Counted from the first letter of the stretch, positions 1 through 8,961 are shown. The stretch is DNA of 64,000 bases from Trichococcus ilyis (GCF_900109135.1 NZ_FNYT01000002.1:1-64000); one strand, 5' to 3'. Numbers and translations: made by a program. The notes: a model not told the origin generated them from the letters alone.

Positions 1-30
1 ACTCAACTTTCGCAGTAGAAAAAGTTGAGT
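1..30. repeat. Left inverted repeat of the IS with a self-complementary hairpin
   Basis: Bases 1-15 match the right end of the IS in inverted orientation. In addition bases 1-10 (ACTCAACTTT) are complementary to bases 21-30 (AAAGTTGAGT), so the left end alone can fold into a 10-bp stem with a 10-nt loop. Such end-proximal hairpins in some IS elements limit transposase expression from outside promoters; that role here is inference. Confidence 0.7.
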
Positions 31-152
31 GAAACTTTACGTGTGTTGCTTTAATCTGTTGTTGATTAGGTACCTTGACAATTGAATGCATAAGAAAAAC
101 ACCTCGTTATTTGGTATAGTTTAATTACCACAAAAAAACTACCAATAGCGAG

Positions 153-1526
153 GTGCTTATCACTATGATAACCAATAATGGCCTAAACAATCAACTACCA
201 AATTCATTACAAACTGTATTCGAAGAACTTCAAATCCTAAAACACTTGAGAAATGCTGGAATCAAGAAAGGCAACGGCTTTTCCTGCGGGTATTTGTTCC
301 AGCTGGTTTTCTGCTTCATCTTTGAAGGCAAAAATTGGTTCAGAATGCTTGAAAGCAAGAAATCCGTTGGATTGCCCTGCAAGGACGCTGTCTATCGTTT
401 TTTGAACAGTCCAACCTATAACTGGCGCCGTTTTCTACTTTCCTTAAGTGCGGCCACAATCTCTAAAGTCAGTGTATTGACCACTCATCATCGACCAAAG
501 GTCTTGATTATTGATGATTCTGCCTACGAGAGAAATCGCAGCAAAAAAGTAGAATTGCTTGCGCGCTGTTTTGATCATTCTTCACAGAAAATGCGCTTTT
601 ACAAAGGCTTCCGGATGCTTACGCTTGGTTGGTCCGATGGGGCTACCTTCATGCCCATTGATTTTTCCCTGTTAAGCTCAACCAAAGCCAACATTAACGG
701 GATTGATGAAAGGATTGACAAACGCACCTGCGGGTATAAAAGACGGAAAGAAGCGCTTGAAACTGCGCCATCCGCTATCCCTGGTATGATTCAACGCGCC
801 CTGAATTCCGGCGTTGAGGCTTCCTACGTCCTGATGGACACCTGGTTCACACAACAGCCCTTGATTAAATCCATTACGGAACAAGGCATTGATGTAATTG
901 GAATGGTCAAAGCTACCAACCAGCGCTATTCGGTGGACAATAAATGGGTTGATCTGAAGAACCTTTATAAACTCGCTACACCTACAAACCATCACAAGGA
1001 CATTTTACGGTCCGTCCATACTACAATGGCCAACGGGATTCCCGTAAAGGTTGTCTTCATACGAAACCGAAACAACCACAGCCGCTGGCTGGCTATCTTA
1101 AGCACGGATTGTTCCTTGACGGAACAGGAAATTGTCCGTATTTACGGTATGCGTTGGGACATTGAGGTGTTCTTCAAGGCGACAAAATCGCTTTTGAAAC
1201 TGCAGAAAGAAGTGCAAGGTAGATCGTATGATTCTCTCGTCAGCCACACAACAATTGTGTTCGCACGGTACATTGTGTTGTCTTGGCAGAACCGATGCAA
1301 CACGGATGAGCGGACATTGGGTGGCATGTTTTATGAACTTTGTGATGAATTGAAAGAACTTGATTGGGCTGTAGCATTACAGCAGTTAGTCGAAATTCTT
1401 GAAGAAGCTTTGGAAAAAACATCGAAAAAATTTAAAAATTTCATCAAAAGTCAACTACAGCAATGGTTTGCAAGTTTGCCCAATTATATCAAGGCATACT
1501 TGCCTATTTTGAGCTGCGAAAGTTGA
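153..1526 (+). CDS. IS4-family transposase (DDE type)
   Basis: A 457-residue transposase catalysing excision and insertion of the surrounding element. An acidic pair followed by serine (VLIIDDS, about residue 120) gives the first catalytic Asp, and LMDTWF (about residue 227) the second. The block from YGMRW to the Lys of FFKATK matches the IS4 signature Y-(2)-R-(3)-E-(6)-K and supplies the Glu. Length is normal for the family and the frame is unbroken, so it is probably functional. The stop codon TGA lies within the right inverted repeat. An in-frame ATG at 165 is an alternative start. Confidence 0.9.
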   Translation: MLITMITNNGLNNQLPNSLQTVFEELQILKHLRNAGIKKGNGFSCGYLFQLVFCFIFEGKNWFRMLESKKSVGLPCKDAVYRFLNSPTYNWRRFLLSLSAATISKVSVLTTHHRPKVLIIDDSAYERNRSKKVELLARCFDHSSQKMRFYKGFRMLTLGWSDGATFMPIDFSLLSSTKANINGIDERIDKRTCGYKRRKEALETAPSAIPGMIQRALNSGVEASYVLMDTWFTQQPLIKSITEQGIDVIGMVKATNQRYSVDNKWVDLKNLYKLATPTNHHKDILRSVHTTMANGIPVKVVFIRNRNNHSRWLAILSTDCSLTEQEIVRIYGMRWDIEVFFKATKSLLKLQKEVQGRSYDSLVSHTTIVFARYIVLSWQNRCNTDERTLGGMFYELCDELKELDWAVALQQLVEILEEALEKTSKKFKNFIKSQLQQWFASLPNYIKAYLPILSCES

Positions 1527-1528
1527 GT
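1514..1528. repeat. Right inverted repeat of the IS
   Basis: CTGCGAAAGTTGAGT is the exact complement of bases 1-15 and defines the right boundary of the element. It contains the transposase stop codon at 1524-1526. Confidence 0.88.
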
Positions 1529-1580
1529 TAATCATATATAGCCTTAATAGTAATTATTTGTTGATTTTACCACCACTTTC

Positions 1581-1609
1581 TTGTTACATTCAACCAAAAA
1601 TGCTATAAT
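1581..1609 (+). promoter_or_regulatory. Sigma-A promoter of the small-gene cluster
   Basis: TTGTTA at 1581-1586, a 17-bp spacer and TATAAT at 1604-1609, with an extended TG one base upstream of the -10. This is among the best promoter matches in the window and lies about 20 bp before the ribosome site of the following gene, just outside the IS right end. Confidence 0.75.
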
Positions 1610-1632
1610 GTAGCAAGAAAGGAGTGACGTTC

Positions 1633-2100
1633 TTGAAATCATATAGTGTCAAACAAATTGCTGAAATGCTTGAAACAAACCCGGAAACGGTAAGGCGATG
1701 GATTCGAACTGGAAAGCTCCAGGCTCAGAAGGCCTCGAATAAAAGCGGGAATGTGATTTTTGAGAATGCGCTTAAAAGTTTTCTAAAATCCACCCCAAAG
1801 TATGCGGCCATAGCGCTAGCTTCAGGTCCGGTCGGATTTGCTACATCAACAGCGATATTAGCAACATTAGCTGCTGGTAAGGCAATTGAATTGAAAGATC
1901 TAAATGATGCAACTGTAGATGGAGATTCCATCCAAGAATTTATTGAAGCTCAAATTGCATCGCTCGAGAAAATAATCGCACGTAAACGAGAAAACATTCT
2001 TCAACTTGAGCTAGAAATCTCAACAGAATCAGATCGTGTAAAAGTCCTAAGCCAAATGCTCGAACAACTCAACTTGCTAAAAGTACAAAAGGAGGCATAA
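1633..2100 (+). CDS. Small HTH-domain protein with hydrophobic segment and coiled coil
   Basis: About 155 residues, function unknown. Residues 1-35 form a helix-turn-helix of the excisionase/MerR type (SVKQIAEMLETNPETVRRWI) with the usual recognition-helix Trp. A hydrophobic stretch follows at about 55-85 (IALASGPVGFATSTAILATL), then a charged helical segment from about 105 to the end likely to form a coiled coil. I place the start at TTG 1633, eight bases after AAAGGAG; GTG 1624 would overlap that site. It could be a membrane-associated regulator or a DNA-anchoring protein. It heads a four-gene rightward cluster that converges on the methyltransferase operon. AT-rich base use matches the rest of the accessory block. 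Confidence 0.7.
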   Translation: MKSYSVKQIAEMLETNPETVRRWIRTGKLQAQKASNKSGNVIFENALKSFLKSTPKYAAIALASGPVGFATSTAILATLAAGKAIELKDLNDATVDGDSIQEFIEAQIASLEKIIARKRENILQLELEISTESDRVKVLSQMLEQLNLLKVQKEA

Positions 2101-2105
2101 TCAAT

Positions 2106-2285
2106 GAATTAACGTTTTCTGGTATCAATTGGTATTGCGTTTTCTGTAATTCTCACCTGAACAACCAATACGGATTTGATGATAGAAAGTATATTTGGCG
2201 CTTCGCCGAAAGCGGCTACAAGAACAGTATCTCATCAAACAACATATACGAGTCCGAAGAAGATTTCCGAAATAATAATGATTGA
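2106..2285 (+). pseudogene. Small cysteine-bearing reading frame lacking a normal start
   Basis: An open frame of about 59 codons reads with protein-like composition (WYCVFCNSHLNNQYGFDD, then an acidic tail ending NNND) and carries a CxxC pair. A strong ribosome site, GGAGG at 2091-2095, stands where expected, but the ATG at 2104 is out of frame and meets TAA after one further codon. The in-frame codons nearest the ribosome site are ATA and ATC. Either one indel removed the start, or a rare start or recoding is used. I mark it as a probable frameshifted gene; the product is not recognised. Confidence 0.45.
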
Positions 2286-2306
2286 TATGAAAGGAGCTGC
2301 TTACTA

Positions 2307-2657
2307 ATGAGTTGGGATTATTCTGAATTATCACGTTTAGCAAAACAACACGGTGGTCCTAAAGAGTTGTTAGCAAAACATGCCGCATACCACTTTAAAA
2401 AAGGCGCTGTTTCAAAGAATCCTGTAATTGCTGCCGCAAGTTTGATCAGCCTAGGTGTTGGCATCGGAGGAACAGTCTTTTATTTCAATTGGAAGAACAA
2501 GAAAGATAGAACCATAATAACTGATTGTGAAATACATAAAATTGAAGATGAACTTATTTCTGGGATGGAACAGACTGAACAAGGAGAAGCCAACCAAGAG
2601 CCCTTTCAAAAAGAAGTGACACAAGATGAGCCACACGAAGAGGACAGACAATTGTAA
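2307..2657 (+). CDS. Small single-pass membrane protein of unknown function
   Basis: A 116-residue protein. Residues 1-35 are amphipathic and basic, about 37-62 form one hydrophobic segment (NPVIAAASLISLGVGIGG), followed by basic NWKNKKDR. The C-terminal 50 residues are strongly acidic. The charge pattern suggests a single anchor with a cytoplasmic tail. AAAGGAG at 2290-2296 precedes the ATG by about 10 bases. It sits third in the small-gene cluster of the accessory block. I do not recognise the family. Confidence 0.65.
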   Translation: MSWDYSELSRLAKQHGGPKELLAKHAAYHFKKGAVSKNPVIAAASLISLGVGIGGTVFYFNWKNKKDRTIITDCEIHKIEDELISGMEQTEQGEANQEPFQKEVTQDEPHEEDRQL

Positions 2658-2710
2658 CGAGGATTTAGGCGTTACAATATAGTGTATAAAATAAGGTGGT
2701 GAAAAATGTT

Positions 2711-2950
2711 ATGGGAAGACACAAACAGATGCCTGGAAAAACCTACAAAATAATTTTTCAAAATGATCAGGAAGCAAAAGTAATATGTACCTACCTTTGC
2801 CCTTATTGCAATCTGGATACAACGGTGCAAATTACGGTTAACGCTACGGGTTTTGACCTGTTAGAGTCTGGTGGTTTTTATGAGCCCCTTGAATGCCCAC
2901 ATTGCAATAAAATTTCAGATGTGAGATTTTGGCAAAGTAGTAGAATATAA
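2711..2950 (+). CDS. Small zinc-ribbon protein
   Basis: About 79 residues with two CxxC knuckles, CPYC near residue 33 and CPHC near residue 65, spaced as in a zinc ribbon. The N-terminus is basic (MGRHKQMPGK). I prefer ATG 2711, preceded by AAGGTGG at 2693-2699; GTG codons at 2696 and 2699 overlap that site. Small zinc ribbons commonly bind nucleic acid or act as adaptors, but no specific function is assigned. It is the last rightward gene before the convergent nuclease gene. Confidence 0.6.
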   Translation: MGRHKQMPGKTYKIIFQNDQEAKVICTYLCPYCNLDTTVQITVNATGFDLLESGGFYEPLECPHCNKISDVRFWQSSRI

Positions 2951-2973
2951 CACTTAGTGGCAGTAAATTAAGA

Positions 2974-3017
2974 AATAGCCGGATACTCGCGAAAAAATCG
3001 CATGGTATACGGCTATT
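2974..3017. terminator. Hairpin between convergent genes
   Basis: AATAGCCGGATA at 2974-2985 pairs imperfectly with TATACGGCTATT at 3006-3017. It lies in the 139-bp gap between the zinc-ribbon gene and the convergent GIY-YIG gene. Flanking T tracts are short, so termination efficiency is uncertain. Confidence 0.4.
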
Positions 3018-3089
3018 CATGATGAGCACTAATAGGTGGGCTATTTTTGTATATTTCCGGTTTATTGAATACCTACCCTAAATTTTTAA

Positions 3090-4244
3090 TTAACTGTTCA
3101 ATTTCACAACAATATCATTTATACTAGATTCTATTTCATCCAACGAAATTAAATACCATTCTTTCGGGTTTTCAATTTTCCCATTCGCTGTTGGAACAGA
3201 GATTTGTACCTGCTTATCTTCAAATCTATGATGAATAGCTTTTTCTAGCTTCCGACCACTAAAGTTTTGGACTTTCCAGGTTGCAACAATTTTTACAGGT
3301 GCATATAGGTAAGTCGCTTCATTTTCAGCATTAGCAATACGTTTTTCAATGCTTCTACCAGCAAAACCAATTTTATAAAGATTTTTATATTTTGATATTT
3401 CAGGGTTAGAACTAAGAGATCTGACTACATAAATATATCCAGTGGTTACAAATTCATCAGTTCGTTCCTCAACTGTTGTTTCTCCCATAACATCACTCAT
3501 TACTTCGGTTACCATTCGACCATGACGATTTTTATCAAATAGATTTGATGCAAATGATCTCAGTAGAATTTCTTTATTTTCAGTTCCATTTTCATATATA
3601 AGATGGAGCTTTGCGTTACGATAACCATGTTTGTCTTCATAATATTTACCTACAGATAGAACGTAAAGAAGAATCCCATTATCAATATAAAATTTACCTG
3701 GTTTAATGTTTTTTTCAGTATCGACAGGTATTATTTTTCGAGTACCATTTGCGATTTCTTTTTGAACAAGCTTAAAGAGAGGTTCGTATCGCTCGAAATG
3801 GCTGGCACGTTTCCGAGTACTATATTTATCCGCTGCATTAATTGTTCGCTTATATCTTGACAAGTCTAGCAGTGAATCAACTTTATCCTTTTTCTCAAAT
3901 AGTTTATTATCATTAAGAATATCATCAAGAGATTTAGGATTTTCTTTCGACTCATCTAGAATCGTATTTTGGATATTGAGCAAGTTAAATTCATCAATCT
4001 TAGCGAGTTTCTGTATCATTTCTGGTCTCTCACGATAGCCTTTTAGTCTGGAAAACAATTTTCTTTCAGTCATATCTCGAGATTTTTTTGGCTCTTCTCC
4101 GCCATTATTTTTAATCCATTCGATAATCTCTTGAAATTTTTCAAACTCTGGATCAATTCGCTTAACTTGTTTTTTAGGAGTTTCAGCTATTAATTCATCA
4201 AAAATTGGGTCTGAAAAAATGTCATCAAGATTAAATTTATCCAT
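3090..4244 (-). CDS. GIY-YIG family nuclease (YeeC-like, third gene of the MTase-helicase operon)
   Basis: A 384-residue protein. The C-terminal part (about 266-384) is a GIY-YIG nuclease domain of the T5orf172/MUG113 type: GYIYVV at 269-274, YKIGFAGRSIEKRI at 290-303 giving the second strand and Arg, a helix with Glu in KLEKAIHHRF, and EWY near 363. The first 150 residues are charged and helical. A central segment (150-250, RYEPLFKLVQ to FDKNRHGR) looks like a separate domain, possibly for DNA or partner binding. Its start overlaps the helicase stop by 8 bases and is preceded by GGAGAG, so the genes are translationally coupled. B. subtilis yeeC holds the same place beside a methyltransferase and helicase (recalled, not searched). 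Likely role: the DNA-cutting subunit of a defence system. Confidence 0.78.
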   Translation of the reverse strand: MDKFNLDDIFSDPIFDELIAETPKKQVKRIDPEFEKFQEIIEWIKNNGGEEPKKSRDMTERKLFSRLKGYRERPEMIQKLAKIDEFNLLNIQNTILDESKENPKSLDDILNDNKLFEKKDKVDSLLDLSRYKRTINAADKYSTRKRASHFERYEPLFKLVQKEIANGTRKIIPVDTEKNIKPGKFYIDNGILLYVLSVGKYYEDKHGYRNAKLHLIYENGTENKEILLRSFASNLFDKNRHGRMVTEVMSDVMGETTVEERTDEFVTTGYIYVVRSLSSNPEISKYKNLYKIGFAGRSIEKRIANAENEATYLYAPVKIVATWKVQNFSGRKLEKAIHHRFEDKQVQISVPTANGKIENPKEWYLISLDEIESSINDIVVKLNS

Positions 4245-6162
4245 TATCTCTTTCTCTCCTTAATTGCTCCAAGCGCAATAATGCATAGGCTAATCTTTGC
4301 TCATACTGGTCATGACTAGACTTATCTGGAATTCTACCATTTTCAGTTCTAAATTGAACAATTTGAGGATACAACATAATTAACTCATCCTCTGAAAAAG
4401 TAAATTTTATACCATCTATATAATCCTGGATAAAGCGTAAAGTTGGCGCATCTATCTCTTTTGAAATAACCTCATAAGCGCGTTGGAAGGGATTCACTTC
4501 GTCAATCAAATCAATAGAAATTTCATCAATGTTTATAAATTTATTCGCCATTCTAAGAAATTGATTTCCGTTAGTTCCTTCTTCACGTTCAGCAGACTGA
4601 ATGACTGCTTGTGCAACTATATGTTGGCGGACTTCTTCGGTCTCATCATTTGATAAATCAGGATAGCTATTCATTATTACACGCGGTATAAGTTGTTTAT
4701 TAATCACTTTTGCATCGACACCAGCAGCAATAGCTTGTTGAATTTGAGTGTCTTGTAAAATAGTCGCTTTCAAATCATTCAAATCGTTTTGAATAATGTT
4801 TTTTGAACGTTCGGTACTTGGTTCTTTTAACCCTTTGATGAAAATATCTGTCCCTTTTGATTTTTGTTCATCAGTATCTTTACGCTTAAAGGTAAAGTTT
4901 GGAGCAAGGACAGCTTCCATCAAAAGACTCGCAGTGATTGCCTTCATGATATTATTAACCGCAAACATTACCTCATCATCTTGAGCATCTGGTTGAGCAA
5001 TTAAATTAGTAAATTGAGTGTGAGTTTTATTCGAACTATCACGAGTCACGCGCCCAATAATTTGTACAACTTCAGTTAACGAATTACGATAACCAATTGT
5101 CAAAGCATATTCTGCGAAAGGCCAGTCAAATCCTTCTTTTGCCATACCCAGTGCAATAATGATATCCAAATCCTCAAGTTCAGACATATTTCGGATATAT
5201 TCTTGAACTTTTTCACGGCCTTCTTCATTAACTAAATCAGCAATCTTTAATACTCGTCCATTTTCTTCAGTTACTAGCCAAAGACCCGTATTTTCATCAA
5301 ATTTTGCATCACCTAATTCCTCCAGAATACGGTCAACTTCATCATATTTATCTTTGGTAGATTCGCCGGAATTTACATTAGGAATATGAATAATTGTTTT
5401 CTTAGAAGTATCTAACACTTCTGAAAGTGCATCAGTGTAGCGCCCTCTATAAAAGCTATAGCCCATAGCAAAACTCTTAAGATGTTTGTAACCTTCAAGT
5501 TGCTCGTAATAAGTATAAGTTACCTTATCAAACTTTTGCTCATCAGTTGGTTCAAGAATTGGAACAGAGTCACCACGAAAGTAGGAGCCGGTCATCGCAA
5601 TGATATGCGCAGAAGAATTTCCCAAAATATTTCGTATCGCATTACCAAGAACAGAATTATCATCTTGTGATACATGATGAAATTCATCAATGGCGAGTAA
5701 AATTTTGTCAAAATCCGAATCATTCAACTTCTCAAAAGCAAAACGTAAAGTCGCGTGTGTGCAAATCATTATATTATCATCCGGATGTGTTGAACGAATA
5801 AAATTAATAAACTGCGACACTTTGCTTTCACTTGTCCCTCGATTTGTGAGATTGTTTTTTGGATTGATTACCCAATCAGAAAAAAAACCGAATTGTGCTA
5901 ATTCTGTGGTTTGAAAAGATTTTCCAATCGATCGCTCTGGAACTGCAATAATTGCTTTCTTTACACCTTGATTGGTGAGCTTATCCAAAGCTACAAACAT
6001 CAAAGCACGTGATTTCCCTGATGCAGGGGGAGCTTTAACTAATAAATATTGCGAGGCTCGCTTTTCATAGACACGAGCCTGCATCTCACGCATTCCTAAC
6101 GCATTTGTATTTTGGCTTTTTCCAGTGCCATTATAATTAATTTCAAAAATATTAGATGTCAT
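4237..6162 (-). CDS. SF2 (DEAD/DEAH-type) helicase, YeeB-like
   Basis: A 641-residue superfamily 2 ATPase. Visible motifs are Walker A APPASGKSR at 44-52, DEFH (motif II) at 159-162, TGS (motif III) at 191-193, motif V GMAKEGFDWP at 339-348 and motif VI QIIGRVTRD at 367-375. The rest (380-641) has no motif I recognise and may contact partners. ATG overlaps the methyltransferase TGA by four bases. Restriction systems use such motors to translocate or remodel DNA; here it sits between a methyltransferase and a nuclease gene, which suggests it couples recognition to cleavage. No nuclease motif is visible in this protein. Confidence 0.85.
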   Translation of the reverse strand: MTSNIFEINYNGTGKSQNTNALGMREMQARVYEKRASQYLLVKAPPASGKSRALMFVALDKLTNQGVKKAIIAVPERSIGKSFQTTELAQFGFFSDWVINPKNNLTNRGTSESKVSQFINFIRSTHPDDNIMICTHATLRFAFEKLNDSDFDKILLAIDEFHHVSQDDNSVLGNAIRNILGNSSAHIIAMTGSYFRGDSVPILEPTDEQKFDKVTYTYYEQLEGYKHLKSFAMGYSFYRGRYTDALSEVLDTSKKTIIHIPNVNSGESTKDKYDEVDRILEELGDAKFDENTGLWLVTEENGRVLKIADLVNEEGREKVQEYIRNMSELEDLDIIIALGMAKEGFDWPFAEYALTIGYRNSLTEVVQIIGRVTRDSSNKTHTQFTNLIAQPDAQDDEVMFAVNNIMKAITASLLMEAVLAPNFTFKRKDTDEQKSKGTDIFIKGLKEPSTERSKNIIQNDLNDLKATILQDTQIQQAIAAGVDAKVINKQLIPRVIMNSYPDLSNDETEEVRQHIVAQAVIQSAEREEGTNGNQFLRMANKFINIDEISIDLIDEVNPFQRAYEVISKEIDAPTLRFIQDYIDGIKFTFSEDELIMLYPQIVQFRTENGRIPDKSSHDQYEQRLAYALLRLEQLRRERDNG

Positions 6163-8924
6163 TTTATCCCCTCACTTACCATTTCTTGATAAAGTTTCAA
6201 TAATACACTTAAACGCTCCTCATCAGATTTGAAAGGTTCTTGCTTATAAGCACGCTCCACAATCCCATCAATTTTCTCATGAGCTTCGCGCAATCGAGCA
6301 TTCATTGGTTTATTCGCACCGCCGTATAACTCAGCAAGAGTGCCACCTTCTTCCTCACGGACATCCAGCATTTCAAAAACGGCTTCTTCAAGGATATTTT
6401 TACGTTGAGTTGTAATATTTGGAATTGGGAAAGTATTGTAAACCATGCCTGCGGAATAGCGATACCGTGTTTCCAATTTCCCTCCAATTGCACGAAGCCA
6501 ATTCATATGCATGCGGGATTCTAGGATGCCAAGGAGCCAAATTGGAGCGTCGTAGATTGTAAAATTAGGACTGGCTACTATCTCTGTCCCTTCAAAATAT
6601 CCCATTGGAACATAATCACGAAACTCCGATGATACTTGGGGAACAAAAATAAAGTTAGATTCTTTATGCCTATACTCGCCATAACGATATGAAATAGTAG
6701 CAAGCTTTTTAGTTGCATTTCGATCGCTTGATAGTCTGTGCTTTCGTACAGCTTCTACTCTTTTCGCTATTTCTGAAATTTTTTCAGCTTCATTGTGATT
6801 TTGTTCTGTCAAATGAAAAATATATCTATAAGTAGAGGCGACAAATTCTTTTGAACCTATAAATTTTTTTAAATACTTTTCTATACCGGGTACTTGGTTC
6901 ACTAATGAATAGTATTCGTCTTTTTCAACAATAAAATTTCCTCCATCATTAGGCATATCTCCTGAAGCAATTTCAGGAAATCCCGAAATTGATTGTTCCG
7001 CATTACTAACTATGATATTTTCCCCTTCTGTCAAATATGGAGTTATATTTTTAGCCAAAGTCCAAGTTTCACCTATAAAAATCCTCTTTTGAATAGTATT
7101 TTTTTTATCAGATAATCCTATAATTACAACTGTCACCCCTGCATTATTTTTCGCACTATTCGCCCACTTAAAAGAAGGGTATGCAAAACTAATTGAAGCA
7201 TTAGTTTTGTTTAGAATTGACGGCCATAATAATGAAACTTGCGAACCCTGTGTGATTGAATTTGTACTTACAAAGCTTAATTGTGATAAAGAATTCTGAA
7301 CAAATTCTGCCCCTTTTATAAACCAACCAGAAATATAGTCCAAATCTCCAGTATTAATCTGATATTTGTGGAAGACATTGGTTAAGTCAAGGTTTTGATT
7401 TTGTTTCTGTTTACGTGCTCCGACATAAGGCGGATTTCCCATAATATAAACTTCATCATTAGTTCCATGGGGAACAACCTGATTCCAATCTACTTGTAAG
7501 GCATTAGCATGAACGATATTTCCAGATTCTTGCAATGGCAAAATCCGCGGCTGATAATCCGCAAGTGATGCAGTCATCTCGACATTCATCTGATGTTCTG
7601 CGATATATAGAGAGAGCTTTGCAACTTCGTGTGCAAAGTCATCCAGTTCTATTCCTGAAAACTGATCAAGTTTAATTCTGGATTGTTTGAGAAGATTACC
7701 TTGATAAACATCTTTCTCATTCAGAGATTCACGCACTTCTCTTATTTTAACAAGACAGTTGATTTCAAGTCGACGGAGTTCCTTATACGTTATAATCAAA
7801 AAATTACCGGAGCCACAAGCCGGGTCTAAGAATTTGATTTTACTCATCCGCTTTATTAAGTTTTCAAGTTGATTGATGATATCGCGTTGTTGCTTGCGTC
7901 GCTGTTCTTCAGTAATATCACGCTCGAGATAATCATCCGATCGGTCTGCCAAACGTTGGTATTCTGTTTGGATATCATCCAAAAAAAGTGGTTTAATGAC
8001 TTTCATGATGTTCGGAACACTTGTGTAGTGCATTCCTGAGACTTGGCGTTCTTCCTTGTTCGCAACAGTTTGAATCATTGCTCCTAAAATGTCAGGATTT
8101 ATTTCATTCCAGTTGAGTAGTTCGCCTGCTTCAATGAGTAACTTTCGGGTAAATACATTGAAATTTAAGTCATGATGGGGTTCTTTGAAAAGTTGCCCAT
8201 TTACATATGGAAATTCTTTCAACCATTCAGGTGTCTCGTGCCTTTCGTTTTCAGGAACATCTAAAATTGAAAATAATTCTTTGATAACTGAGTTTAGATT
8301 GCTCCCATCGGCTTCAGTTCTTGTTTTTAGAATATTGGTAAAAGAACCCTTAGTGATAATTTCTGTATCTTCAGAGAAGTACAAAAAAAGTGAACGAATC
8401 AGAAAAAGATTAAAGGATTTCCCGTCAACTTCCTCTTTTGCAAGCTCTGGGTTGATTTTGACCAATTCATCATAAAGTTTTGTGAAACGCTCAGCGGCTT
8501 TAATATCTGCTGGATTTTCCTTTTGGTAATCTACTTTCTCAATCCCATTCCATGCAAGGAAAAACTCTGCAGAAGTTGGTAAATCTTCAAAGTTAATAGC
8601 AAGGGAATCGTTTGTTTTTGTATCTTTTGCATAAAGCATTTCAAAATCTGTTGTGATAAGATAGCGAGGTTTTTTATTCTGAGATTCGAATTCCTGCGTG
8701 ATTTCATCAATAGCACGTAATGGATTGTTATCAACTTTTCGATAGCAAACTTTATTTCGTATCACAAAATCGCCATCACTCGATTTTGCCCTTGTGATGC
8801 TTGTTTTTGGAATATCAAAAAGTCCTAAAAAGTCAGCAATAAAAGTTTCTCTCTTTAAATTTTCAACAATTATTTTTGCTCTATCTTCAATTTCTGTGAT
8901 AGATAATAAATTTTTCTTTGGCAT
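6159..8924 (-). CDS. MmeI-like N6-adenine DNA methyltransferase with altered nuclease motif (DnmA/YeeA-like)
   Basis: A 921-residue class I SAM-dependent methyltransferase expected to methylate adenine at a non-palindromic site. Residues 1-130 resemble the MmeI N-terminal domain, including KPRYLITTDF at 85-94; residues 150-340 are helical; motif I FLDPACGSGNFL lies at 365-376 and catalytic motif IV GNPPY at 496-500; the remainder should hold the target-recognition domain. Where MmeI has D-x9-E-x-K, this protein reads D52-x8-Y61-R-K63, so the nuclease Glu is apparently missing. It heads the three-gene operon. B. subtilis DnmA (YeeA) is the closest relative I can name from memory. Low GC relative to guaA supports horizontal acquisition. 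Confidence 0.85.
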   Translation of the reverse strand: MPKKNLLSITEIEDRAKIIVENLKRETFIADFLGLFDIPKTSITRAKSSDGDFVIRNKVCYRKVDNNPLRAIDEITQEFESQNKKPRYLITTDFEMLYAKDTKTNDSLAINFEDLPTSAEFFLAWNGIEKVDYQKENPADIKAAERFTKLYDELVKINPELAKEEVDGKSFNLFLIRSLFLYFSEDTEIITKGSFTNILKTRTEADGSNLNSVIKELFSILDVPENERHETPEWLKEFPYVNGQLFKEPHHDLNFNVFTRKLLIEAGELLNWNEINPDILGAMIQTVANKEERQVSGMHYTSVPNIMKVIKPLFLDDIQTEYQRLADRSDDYLERDITEEQRRKQQRDIINQLENLIKRMSKIKFLDPACGSGNFLIITYKELRRLEINCLVKIREVRESLNEKDVYQGNLLKQSRIKLDQFSGIELDDFAHEVAKLSLYIAEHQMNVEMTASLADYQPRILPLQESGNIVHANALQVDWNQVVPHGTNDEVYIMGNPPYVGARKQKQNQNLDLTNVFHKYQINTGDLDYISGWFIKGAEFVQNSLSQLSFVSTNSITQGSQVSLLWPSILNKTNASISFAYPSFKWANSAKNNAGVTVVIIGLSDKKNTIQKRIFIGETWTLAKNITPYLTEGENIIVSNAEQSISGFPEIASGDMPNDGGNFIVEKDEYYSLVNQVPGIEKYLKKFIGSKEFVASTYRYIFHLTEQNHNEAEKISEIAKRVEAVRKHRLSSDRNATKKLATISYRYGEYRHKESNFIFVPQVSSEFRDYVPMGYFEGTEIVASPNFTIYDAPIWLLGILESRMHMNWLRAIGGKLETRYRYSAGMVYNTFPIPNITTQRKNILEEAVFEMLDVREEEGGTLAELYGGANKPMNARLREAHEKIDGIVERAYKQEPFKSDEERLSVLLKLYQEMVSEGIK

Positions 8925-8961
8925 TTGGTTTACAGTCCTTTAATTAGCTAGTATTTAATCT

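Larger units (their letters stand above)
1..1528 (+). mobile_element. Complete IS4-family insertion sequence
   Basis: The element is bounded by a perfect 15-bp inverted repeat, ACTCAACTTTCGCAG at 1-15 and its complement at 1514-1528, and encloses one transposase gene filling nearly the whole length. The transposase stop codon lies inside the right repeat. The left end coincides with the first base of the window, so the target duplication cannot be checked. It borders the AT-rich accessory block and may have helped bring it in or remodel it (inference). The ends and intact gene suggest a recent insertion. Confidence 0.88.
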
